Positions 16,985-25,616 of a DNA stretch of 64,000 nt are shown here, one piece after another (position 1 is the stretch's first letter; the number at the start of each line of letters is the position of its first letter). The stretch comes from Luteimonas deserti (GTDB lineage: Bacteria; Pseudomonadota; Gammaproteobacteria; Xanthomonadales; Xanthomonadaceae): the NCBI RefSeq assembly GCF_013425765.1, contig NZ_JACCJZ010000013.1, positions 310,001 to 374,000 of the forward strand, written 5' to 3'. The position numbers were made by a program, and so were the translations under genes. Under the pieces are notes generated by a model, which saw only the letters and a list, made by a program, of their open reading frames with translations, had not been told where the DNA came from and did not search any database.

Positions 16985-17188
16985 ACCGGCGGGGCATCGC
17001 GGCGACCCCGGCGGCCGCCATCGCGCAGGGGGCGACCGGTGTCGTGCACGACGGCGGGCACTGTTGCTCTCGTGCGCAGGGATTGCACCCTTGGCGACGG
17101 CGTCGCACGCGCTGCGTTCACCGCTGTCGCGCGAAGGTCGGGCCTTCGCCGGTGCATCCGGCGGACCCGTTCCCCACCGGAGACCCCA

Positions 17189-18349
17189 ATGCTGGCCACT
17201 ACCTACCGGCGCCCGCGCACGATGCGCATCGCGCATGTCGCCGAGCCCGAGATCGAGCATCCCAACGACGCAATCGTCCGCGTGACCCGCAGTTGCATCT
17301 GCGGTTCGGACATCCACATCTACAACGGGTTGGTGCCCGATACCCGCGTCGGTTCGATCATCGGCCACGAGTTCACGGGCGTGGTGGAGGAAGTCGGCCC
17401 GTCGGTGCGCAACCTGAAAGTCGGCGACCGCGTGCTGGTGCCCTTCAACATCTTCTGCGGCAGCTGTTTCTACTGCCAGAAGGAGCTGTACGGGAATTGC
17501 CAGAACACCAATTCGCAAGCCAGCGCGGTGGGCGGCTTCTACGGCTACACCCACACTGCCGGCGGCTACGACGGTGGCCAGGCCGAGTACGTCCGCGTGC
17601 CGTTCGCCGATGTCGGCCCGGCGGTGATCCCGGACGACATCCACATCGAGGACGCCGTGCTGCTGACCGATGCCTTTCCCACCGGCTACCAGGCCGCAGA
17701 GATGGGCAGCATCAACGAAGGCGACACGGTGGTGGTGTTCGGCGCCGGGCCCGTGGGGCTGTTCGCGGCCAAGAGCGCCTGGTTCTTCGGGGCGGGCCGG
17801 GTGATCGTGGTCGACTGCGAGGATTACCGCCTGGAGTTCGCGAAGACGTTCGCGCACTGCGAGACGGTCAACTTCCGCGAGATCGACGACATGGCGACCC
17901 ATCTGAAGAAGATGACCGACTGGCTCGGCGCGGACGTGTGCATCGATGCCGTCGGCTGCGACGCCAGCGGCAGCGCCTTCCACAGCTTCACCGGCAAGAT
18001 CGCGATGATGCAGGCGGGCTCGCCGATCGCCCTGCACTGGGCGATCAACAGCGCACGCAAGGGCGGGCGGATCTCGATCGTCGGCGTGTACGGGCCGACC
18101 TTCAACATGATTCCGATCGGCAACGCGGTCAACAAGGGTCTGACCCTGCGCATGAACCAGGCCAGCGTGAAGCGGCACCTGCCGCGGCTGATCGAACACA
18201 TCCGTGCCGGGCACATCTCGCCGCGCGACATCATCACCCACCGCATTCCACTGGAAGAGGTGGCCGACGCCTACGACATCTTCGTCAACAAGCGCGACAA
18301 CTGCATCAAGCCGGTGCTGATTCCGCCTTCCGCCCACGGTGCGGTGTGA
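17189..18349 (+). CDS. Zinc-dependent alcohol dehydrogenase
   Basis: 386-residue MDR-family dehydrogenase resembling the glutathione-independent formaldehyde-dehydrogenase-like branch. Catalytic zinc ligands appear as CICGSDIH and GHEFTG. The structural zinc lobe is CGSCFYCQKELYGNC (four Cys). The NAD(P) Rossmann motif is VVVFGAGPVGLFAAK, followed by VDCEDYRLEFAK. A long variable loop near WALNS-like text (ALHWAINSARKGGRISIVGVYG) is typical of this branch. Its stop overlaps the next ATG by one base (TGATG), although the next gene probably starts a little later. The substrate is not evident. Confidence 0.9.
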   Translation: MLATTYRRPRTMRIAHVAEPEIEHPNDAIVRVTRSCICGSDIHIYNGLVPDTRVGSIIGHEFTGVVEEVGPSVRNLKVGDRVLVPFNIFCGSCFYCQKELYGNCQNTNSQASAVGGFYGYTHTAGGYDGGQAEYVRVPFADVGPAVIPDDIHIEDAVLLTDAFPTGYQAAEMGSINEGDTVVVFGAGPVGLFAAKSAWFFGAGRVIVVDCEDYRLEFAKTFAHCETVNFREIDDMATHLKKMTDWLGADVCIDAVGCDASGSAFHSFTGKIAMMQAGSPIALHWAINSARKGGRISIVGVYGPTFNMIPIGNAVNKGLTLRMNQASVKRHLPRLIEHIRAGHISPRDIITHRIPLEEVADAYDIFVNKRDNCIKPVLIPPSAHGAV

Positions 18350-18375
18350 TGGCCGGCCACGAACGGGAGACGACC

Positions 18376-18786
18376 ATGGACAATGCAAGCAAGTTCGCCC
18401 ACATCCCCGGCTGGGGCGCGGATCTCGCGCGGGAGAACCGGCCGGCGGTGCCGATGGAGCGCACGCCGCCGAGGCTGGACGTGCCCTGGAGCGATCCGCC
18501 GCCGCGGCAGCCGATGAATGTCGAGATCCTCAAGTCGGTGGAGCGGCCCGATCACTCGCGCGTTTTCGGCACGCGGCTGCCGCCCAAGGGGCTGAGCGGC
18601 GTGATCCGGCGCGCCGCTTTCAAGCGCAGTGAGAACGACATCGGCCACTGGCTGATGCTGATCGCCGCGGATCGCGTCAACGTGGTCGAAGGTCTGTGCG
18701 AGGACGTGCGCCGCTCGCCGACCAAACTGGCGATCGCCGGCGCAGGGGTCGCGCTCGCAGCGTGGTGGTTGCTGCGCGACGACTGA
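18376..18786 (+). CDS. Hypothetical protein linked to the alcohol dehydrogenase
   Basis: 136-residue protein of unknown function, probably translated with the dehydrogenase. I chose the ATG at 18376 because GGGAGA lies 8 bases upstream; an earlier in-frame ATG overlaps the dehydrogenase stop at 18349. The N-terminal half is Pro-rich and soluble (IPGWGADLARENRPAVPMER, DPPPRQPMN). The end is a single membrane helix (IAGAGVALAAWWLL) followed by RDD, so the protein looks tail-anchored. A strong terminator follows it. Confidence 0.65.
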   Translation: MDNASKFAHIPGWGADLARENRPAVPMERTPPRLDVPWSDPPPRQPMNVEILKSVERPDHSRVFGTRLPPKGLSGVIRRAAFKRSENDIGHWLMLIAADRVNVVEGLCEDVRRSPTKLAIAGAGVALAAWWLLRDD

Positions 18787-18838
18787 GCCTCCTCGTCGCG
18801 GCGCGCAGACATCGTCGCGCGAGGGCATCGAGGATCGA

Positions 18839-18870
18839 GAACGGGCGCCGCGAGGCGCCCGTTCTGTTTT
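18839..18870 (+). terminator. Rho-independent terminator
   Basis: An 11-bp perfect stem GAACGGGCGCC / GGCGCCCGTTC (18839-18849, 18854-18864), loop GCGA, tail TGTTTT. It ends the dehydrogenase operon. Confidence 0.85.
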
Positions 18871-18953
18871 GCGTCGTGCGCATCGGGGCCCTGCCGGCGT
18901 CCGTGCGCGCCCGCGACGCTTCCGATTCCGTGCAGCCCGCGCGTCGGGCCTGC

Positions 18954-19526
18954 TCAGGCCGCACGTCCCGCCAGACGCCGCATCGCGCGGTATTCGCGCA
19001 GCCGGCGTCGACCCAGCCCTCGCGACAGCCACCAGGTCGCCAGCGCGCAGGCGCAGGCGGCGGCCAGCAGGGTCGTCGCCGCCTCGCGCCACGCCGCGCC
19101 GCCCCACACGAACGCGCCGGTCGCCGCGAGGCCGGCATAGCCGAGCAACGCGACGGTCGCCAGGCGCGCCAACCGCATTTCACGCAGGCTGGCACGCAGC
19201 TGGGACAGCCGGATGTGCGCATACGTGCGCACGTCGCGCGTCGCATCCGCAGGCGATGGCCGGGCATTGCGCACCACCAGCCACCACACGGCGGGCAGGT
19301 AGACCACGTAGAACGGCATCACCAGCCAGTAGGCCGGGGTGGCGGCCGCGCCCAGCAGCGGTCGGGCCAGGATCGCGATCGCAGCGAGCGTCAGTGCGAT
19401 CTCCACACCGCGCCAGAGCAGGCGCTGCCGCCGGTGACGCCGCACGCGCGCTGCAAGGGCCGGCGGATCGGACAGTGGCTGCGCGGTCTGCCAGGCGCTG
19501 CGGACCAGATCGTCGAACTCGCTCAT
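18954..19526 (-). CDS. Four-helix membrane protein, probable ECF sigma partner
   Basis: 190-residue inner-membrane protein with a soluble N-terminus (SEFDDLVRSAWQTAQPLSDPPALAARV) and four hydrophobic segments (about residues 40-60, 65-85, 120-140 and 148-168), ending in an Arg-rich tail. It overlaps the upstream sigma-factor gene by 4 bases (ATGA), so translation is coupled. Position and topology suggest an anti-sigma-like regulator, but no zinc motif (HxxxCxxC) or known anti-sigma domain is visible. That role is inference. Confidence 0.7.
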   Translation of the reverse strand: MSEFDDLVRSAWQTAQPLSDPPALAARVRRHRRQRLLWRGVEIALTLAAIAILARPLLGAAATPAYWLVMPFYVVYLPAVWWLVVRNARPSPADATRDVRTYAHIRLSQLRASLREMRLARLATVALLGYAGLAATGAFVWGGAAWREAATTLLAAACACALATWWLSRGLGRRRLREYRAMRRLAGRAA

Positions 19527-20017
19527 GCGGTTTCCTCCTGCGAGAGCAGTGTCTTGAGGGCGGACCGGGCACGGTGCAGGCGCACGCCGACGTTTTCCTG
19601 CGAGATGCCGAGCAACGCGGCGATCTCGCCGTAATCGAATCCTTCCAGCTGCAGCATCAACGGCTGGCGCAGCGGCAGGGGCAGGGTGACCAGGGCCTGG
19701 AACAGCCACTGGCTGCGGGCGTTGTCGGCATCGGCCGTTGTGCGGGGATCCGGAACGTCGTGCCGGTCGGGATCGAGCGGCAGCGGTGCGGGCATGCGCG
19801 TGGCACTGCGCACGTGGCTGGCACCCAGGTTGTGCGCGACACGCAGCACGAACGGCAGCAGCCGCTCGTGTTCGCGCAGCGTCGGCAGGGCCTGCCAGAC
19901 CGCGAGCAGCACGTCCTGCATCAGCTCCTCGCGCAGCGCCGGATTGAGCTCGTAGCCGCAAACCGCGCGCCAGAGCTGCGGGTGGAAGGATTCGACCTGG
20001 GACCACGAAGACGGCAT
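19523..20017 (-). CDS. ECF-type RNA polymerase sigma factor
   Basis: 164-residue group 4 sigma factor. Region 2 is seen in LREELMQDVLLAVWQALPTL and FVLRVAHNLGASHVRS. Region 4 is LPLPLRQPLMLQLEGFDYGEIAALLGISQENVGVRLHRARSAL, which holds the helix-turn-helix that reads the -35. Start 20017 gives MPSSWSQVESF; a GTG nine codons upstream is possible. The downstream membrane gene overlaps by 4 bases. The divergent amidohydrolase region contains GGAATT and CGTAAG elements that may be its own target promoter. Confidence 0.88.
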   Translation of the reverse strand: MPSSWSQVESFHPQLWRAVCGYELNPALREELMQDVLLAVWQALPTLREHERLLPFVLRVAHNLGASHVRSATRMPAPLPLDPDRHDVPDPRTTADADNARSQWLFQALVTLPLPLRQPLMLQLEGFDYGEIAALLGISQENVGVRLHRARSALKTLLSQEETA

Positions 20018-20069
20018 CGGACTCGGTTTTTCCGTGGGTGTCACGCACTCAGTCGCCGGGCGGCGGCAT

Positions 20070-20109
20070 TTTCTTACAGGAATTTTCTGCAGGCCCACGA
20101 CGTAAGAAA
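20070..20109. promoter_or_regulatory. Inverted repeat and ECF-like promoter between sigma factor and amidohydrolase
   Basis: TTTCTTAC (20070-20077) and its complement GTAAGAAA (20102-20109) form an 8-bp inverted repeat 24 bases apart. Within it, GGAATT (20079-20084), 16 bases, then CGTAAG (20101-20106) looks like an ECF -35/-10 pair reading toward the amidohydrolase. Function is inferred from form and position. Confidence 0.35.
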
Positions 20110-20159
20110 CCGGGCGGGCCCGACGACTGAAGCGGGTACACCCACCCCGGAGTCGCTCC

Positions 20160-21599
20160 ATGCATCGTCTCATTCCGACCTCGCTTGCCGGCCTGCTGGC
20201 CTGCGTCCCCGCGCTTGCGCCGCACGCCGCGCCGCCGCCACTCGCACTCGACCAGGTGCGCATAGTCGACATCGAAACGGGCGTCAGCGGTTCACCGCGC
20301 TGCGTGCGCATCGAGCAGGGTCGCATCGTCCGCGTCACGCGCGCCGGCAGCCGCACCTGTCGGCGCGACGCCGGCATCGTCGAGCTCGAGGGCCGCTATC
20401 TGATGCCGGGCCTGATCGACATGCATGCCCACCTCACGCTCGGCCCGCTCGAGGTCCGCCAGGACGGGGATGCGGTGGTGGGCGAAGCCCTGCCGGACGA
20501 CGCGATCGCCGACCACAACGCCGCGCGCCTGGTCGGCTTCGGCCTCACCACGGTCCGCAATCCGGCCGGCGATCTCCCGGCAGCGATGCGGTACCGCGAG
20601 CGGCGCGCCCGCGGAGCGGTCACCGGTCCGGAGAGTTTCGATGCGGGCACGGTGATCAACGATGCGGACCTTCCCGGACTCGGAACCGGGGTCGCGACGG
20701 TCGCCGACGTGCAACGTGTCGTGGCCGCCCAGGTCGCGGCCGGGGCCGACTGGATCAAGCTCTACACCGGCCTGACGCCGGAGCTGCTGCAGGCCGGCAT
20801 CGACGCGGCGCATGCGCATGGCCGCCCGGCGGTCGCGCATCTGGAAGACGTCGCGTGGACGGAGGCGCTGCCGATGGGACTCGACGGCATCGTGCACCTG
20901 ATGCCGATCAGTCCCGATCTGCTGGCGTCCGGCGATGCCGACGCCTATCGCCAGGCGCGCCGCCCCGGCACCTTCGGGTTCTTCGAATGGTGGGAGCGTT
21001 TCGACCCGGACGGTCCGGAGGCCGACCGGATGGTCGCAGCCTTCGACCGCTACCGCCCCGTGTTCGACGCCACGCTCGTGGCCTTCCACGCCGCCTTCGT
21101 GCAGGACCAGGACGACAGCCCCTACCGCGCCGATGCGGAGCGCTACGCGCACCCTCGCCTGCTCGGGAACTGGACGTCGTTCTTCACCTTCGCACTCGGC
21201 TGGGAGGCCGACGACTTCGCGCGTGCACGCGCGGTGTGGCCGAAAGTACAGCGCATGGCGGCGCGTCTGTACGCCAGCGGCGCGCGGATGACGCTCGGCA
21301 CCGACATGAGCAATCCCTGGATCGCGCCCGGCATCAGCCTGCACCGCGAGATGGACCTGCTGGCCGGGGCCGGCGTGCCGAACGCACGCATCCTCGCGGC
21401 CGGCACGCGCCAGGCGGCCGATGCGCTGGGGGCGGGCGACCGGCTGGGCCGCGTCGCGGTCGGCTACGAGGCCGACCTGCTGGTCCTCGACGGCGATCCG
21501 CTGGTGGACCTGGCGCAGGCGCGCGATGCCCACGCCGTGGTGCTCGATGGACGGTATCTCGACCGCACCGAACTGGCCGCGCTGCGGGGTGGGGAATGA
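20160..21599 (+). CDS. Secreted metal-dependent amidohydrolase
   Basis: 479-residue amidohydrolase-superfamily enzyme with a signal peptide (about residues 1-24). Metal ligands His89 and His91 are in LIDMHAHLTLG. A Lys that could be carboxylated is in GADWIKLYTGL, a His is in RPAVAHLEDV, and the final Asp is in LGTDMSNPWIAPG. The C-terminal beta sandwich (GYEADLLVLDGDPLVDL) is typical of imidazolonepropionase/prolidase-like members. Exported members often cleave X-Pro or aryl-dipeptides, but the substrate is not set here. A small membrane gene follows and overlaps its end. Confidence 0.88.
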   Translation: MHRLIPTSLAGLLACVPALAPHAAPPPLALDQVRIVDIETGVSGSPRCVRIEQGRIVRVTRAGSRTCRRDAGIVELEGRYLMPGLIDMHAHLTLGPLEVRQDGDAVVGEALPDDAIADHNAARLVGFGLTTVRNPAGDLPAAMRYRERRARGAVTGPESFDAGTVINDADLPGLGTGVATVADVQRVVAAQVAAGADWIKLYTGLTPELLQAGIDAAHAHGRPAVAHLEDVAWTEALPMGLDGIVHLMPISPDLLASGDADAYRQARRPGTFGFFEWWERFDPDGPEADRMVAAFDRYRPVFDATLVAFHAAFVQDQDDSPYRADAERYAHPRLLGNWTSFFTFALGWEADDFARARAVWPKVQRMAARLYASGARMTLGTDMSNPWIAPGISLHREMDLLAGAGVPNARILAAGTRQAADALGAGDRLGRVAVGYEADLLVLDGDPLVDLAQARDAHAVVLDGRYLDRTELAALRGGE

Positions 21600-21846
21600 G
21601 CGCGCGCCGCGGTGCCGGCCCTGGCGCTGGATCGCCCTCGGCGGCATCGTCTGCCTGCTGGCGTGGATCGCGGTCGCGGTCGGGTTCGCGCTCGGCGTCG
21701 ACCGGGCGACGTGGTTTGTGCTGGTCACGGTGGCCGCGGTCGCTACCGAAGCACTGGTGTGGTTGAGCGCGCTCGTGCTGGGCCTTCGGGTATTCGAGGT
21801 GCGGCGGCGGCTGTGGCTGGCGTTGCGGTCGCGCTTCGTCCGCTGA
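21589..21846 (+). CDS. Small two-helix membrane protein
   Basis: 85-residue hypothetical protein with two membrane helices (about residues 15-36 and 43-65) and a basic tail (RVFEVRRRLWLALRSRFVR). I place the start at a GTG at 21589, which overlaps the amidohydrolase stop; an ATG at 21547 would extend it inside that gene. Third-position GC is strongly coding-like through the helices. Likely co-transcribed with the amidohydrolase. A bidirectional terminator follows 10 bases after the stop. Confidence 0.5.
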   Translation: MGNERAPRCRPWRWIALGGIVCLLAWIAVAVGFALGVDRATWFVLVTVAAVATEALVWLSALVLGLRVFEVRRRLWLALRSRFVR

Positions 21847-21856
21847 GCGCCACGAA

Positions 21857-21884
21857 AAAACGGGCGCCTCTCGGCGCCCGTTTT
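21857..21884. terminator. Bidirectional Rho-independent terminator
   Basis: AAAACGGGCGCC / GGCGCCCGTTTT (21857-21868, 21873-21884) with loop TCTC works on both strands. It serves the rightward small membrane gene and the leftward ahcY. The stem core is the same as in the terminator at 18839. Confidence 0.9.
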
Positions 21885-21910
21885 CGATTCCACGATGACC
21901 GTTGACGCGA

Positions 21911-23365
<1,455 letters not shown>

Positions 23366-23409
23366 TGCGTGCTCCGTAGCAGGAATGCGGGATGCGCATT
23401 CGCGATTAC

Positions 23410-23490
23410 GGGCGCCGTTTACAGGACATCGCGCCGAGCCTGGCCGTGTAGGTGGCTCGAGCCACGTCGCGGTCGCAGCGCCCCTCGGCG
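23410..23490 (-). promoter_or_regulatory. S-adenosylhomocysteine (SAH) riboswitch
   Basis: The leader of ahcY, read on the minus strand, contains the SAH-riboswitch core. GCCGAGG, GGCGCTGCGACCG, a variable hairpin GTGGCTCGAGCCAC, CGGCCAGGCTCGGC and finally AACGGCGCCC appear in that order. P1 pairs GCCGAG with CTCGGC. The 5' GGGCGC can pair with the 3' GCGCCC as the pseudoknot P4. A 7-bp hairpin (23383-23401) then lies just before the ACGGAG ribosome site. Ligand binding is known in this family to raise ahcY expression when SAH accumulates. Identification rests on recalled consensus, without a covariance-model search. Confidence 0.9.
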
Positions 23491-23502
23491 GGACGGACGC
23501 CC

Positions 23503-23508
23503 ATTCTA
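23503..23508 (-). promoter_or_regulatory. Probable -10 element for ahcY
   Basis: On the minus strand TAGAAT lies 12 bases before the riboswitch core, which fits a transcription start at its 5' edge. No good -35 is visible. Confidence 0.4.
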
Positions 23509-23696
23509 TCGCAGCGCGGCGCCGCCGGGCTGGTCGGCCGGGAATGGAGGAGCGCGGCCCCGGGCCAGGCGTGAACAGGAGTTCAGCCTGCAGGCTGCCT
23601 CTCGGGTTTACCCCAGTAGGTCATGGGCAGCGCCATGCAGGACCATTGTCGGCATGCGCCAGCAGCGCGCCCCCGAGACGACACAAGGCGAATCGC

Positions 23697-25421
23697 ATGC
23701 ACATGCAGGTACATGACGGCGGCAGGTCCATCGCGCAGGCATTGCCGCCATCGACCCCCGATGCCAGCCGGCACACCGTGCGTGCCGGCGATACCGTCGC
23801 GTCGCTGGCGGAACGGTACATGGTCAGCCCCGAGGCGATCCACGCGGCCAATCCACAGCTGGTGTCGCCAACCGCGCAGGGCGGCAACGCGATCCAGCCC
23901 GGTGATGTCATCGAGATTCCGGCATCGCCGATGAGCGCCAGCGGCGACATCGACGGCGGCAGTGCGAACCACGCCACGACCGACCTCAAGGTGTCCGCGA
24001 AAGCGGCCGACGGCAGCATCACCTGGCAGCCCGACAGCACCGCGGTGAAGCTGACCGCCGAGCAGGAAGCCCAGCTCGGCAACAACCGCGCCGAAGGTGC
24101 GCCGGCCGGCAGCCGCGGCGCGTCGATCAGCGTCGCCAGCGAATCGTCGGTCGAAGTGCAGGAAAGCCGGGGCGATGGCACCACATCGTTCTCGGTCACC
24201 ACCGGTTCGCAGGTCAGCGTGTCGGGAGAGGCGAACGCCGGTGGTCGCGGCGGCGCCGAGGTCGAGGCCAGCGCGGCGGCCGGATTCGAGGCCCGCTACA
24301 AGGTCACGTTACCCGGCGAGGATCGCAGCGTCGAGGCGGCCGCCGCGGTGAATCCGTTCGATCCGACGACGATCCCGGTCGGCGGCAGCGTCACGCTCGA
24401 CAGCAGCGCGTTCACCGAGACGGCACTCGCCGGCTCCTTCCGCATGATCGGCACGGAGACCAATCTCAAGGTCTCCGACGGCGTGAGCTATACCGTCGAG
24501 CGCGTGGATGCCGCTACCGTTCGGGTCACGACCGGCCCCACCGAGACGGTCAACGCGTTCAACGGGGTCGGCCTGCGGGCCGGCGATCTGTCGGTGATGG
24601 CCGGCCGCGAGGACCAGCTGCACGGCGCGACGCTGCAGACGGCCGAGTTCGACATTGCCAGCGTGGAGGGCCAGGCTGCCTATGCGCACTTCAACGCGAC
24701 CGGTCAGGTGGCCCACGAGACGCCGGGAGTCGACAACGTCGCGACGATTTCGCGCGTCGACTACTCCTCCCAGACCCAGCTGCGCGCCGGCTACGACCAG
24801 GTCAGCCTCGCGCTCGGCGGACAGGCCAATCTCGGCAGTTCGGTGCACGTGGAATATCCCGATGGATCGACGTCGCTGACCACCGATCTGAGCTACGGCG
24901 GCAACGTGCCGCTGACGATCAACCAGCGTTTCGATGCCGCGGGCAACGAACTGCCAGGCGAGCGCAGCTACGCGTTCGAGGTCAGCACCGATCGACCGTC
25001 CTACAACTGGTTCGAGCGCAATGTGCTCGGGCGCAACGAAGGCAGTGAAGAGCAGGCCAACGCCGATCTGCTGAACTGGGCGCTGACCGGCGGCGCCGCT
25101 GGCACCGGGCCGGTCGATGCGGGCCAGACGGTCACGCTGACCTTCAGCGAGTCGCAGCTCGAAGCGCTGATCGACCAGACCCGCGCGACGGTCGACGGCA
25201 ACGCATTCGCCGGCGCGCACCCGGATCTGCGTGTGCTGGTCGAGGACTACAGCGGCAACCCGGTCAACGACACGATGGACTTCGCGGTCTCGCTTGCACG
25301 CAATCTGGGCAGCGATCCCTACGGCTTCGCTGCGCGTCTGCAGACGATCTCCGCGGGCGCGGACGGCAACATCGCCAACGACAGCTACGCACGTATCGAT
25401 GCGGAGGTGCAGACGCGCTGA
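23697..25421 (+). CDS. LysM-domain protein with a large unknown C-terminal part
   Basis: 574-residue protein. A LysM peptidoglycan-binding module covers about residues 25-80 (HTVRAGDTVASLAERYMVSP, AIQPGDVIEIP). The rest, about 490 residues, is rich in Ala, Ser, Val, Glu and Thr, with many predicted beta strands and no family I know. The C-terminus reads DPYGFAARLQTISAGADGN. There is no signal peptide before the LysM module, so secretion by the general route is doubtful. The ATG at 23697 was chosen because the frame is coding-like from there; a second ATG is two codons later. A terminator follows, so it is a single-gene unit. It could be a secreted effector or surface protein. Confidence 0.7.
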   Translation: MHMQVHDGGRSIAQALPPSTPDASRHTVRAGDTVASLAERYMVSPEAIHAANPQLVSPTAQGGNAIQPGDVIEIPASPMSASGDIDGGSANHATTDLKVSAKAADGSITWQPDSTAVKLTAEQEAQLGNNRAEGAPAGSRGASISVASESSVEVQESRGDGTTSFSVTTGSQVSVSGEANAGGRGGAEVEASAAAGFEARYKVTLPGEDRSVEAAAAVNPFDPTTIPVGGSVTLDSSAFTETALAGSFRMIGTETNLKVSDGVSYTVERVDAATVRVTTGPTETVNAFNGVGLRAGDLSVMAGREDQLHGATLQTAEFDIASVEGQAAYAHFNATGQVAHETPGVDNVATISRVDYSSQTQLRAGYDQVSLALGGQANLGSSVHVEYPDGSTSLTTDLSYGGNVPLTINQRFDAAGNELPGERSYAFEVSTDRPSYNWFERNVLGRNEGSEEQANADLLNWALTGGAAGTGPVDAGQTVTLTFSESQLEALIDQTRATVDGNAFAGAHPDLRVLVEDYSGNPVNDTMDFAVSLARNLGSDPYGFAARLQTISAGADGNIANDSYARIDAEVQTR

Positions 25422-25460
25422 TCCGCTGCACGGTTCGGCATCGATTCGATGTCAGTTTTG

Positions 25461-25487
25461 GGGCCGCCTTCGGGCGGCCCTGTTTTT
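25461..25487 (+). terminator. Rho-independent terminator after the LysM gene
   Basis: Stem GGGCCGCC / GGCGGCCC (25461-25468, 25473-25480) with a stable TTCG loop, then TGTTTTT. Confidence 0.9.
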
Positions 25488-25616
25488 CAGGGCGCTGCTT
25501 CGCTGGGCGCAACACGCGCCGCAGCGCAAGTGCCGAGCGTCGCGGCGTGCGCGCGGCCGTGGGGGGGAACGCGGCGGTTATGCTCGACGGCCCGTGTGCT
25601 TCCGGATCGCCTGCCG

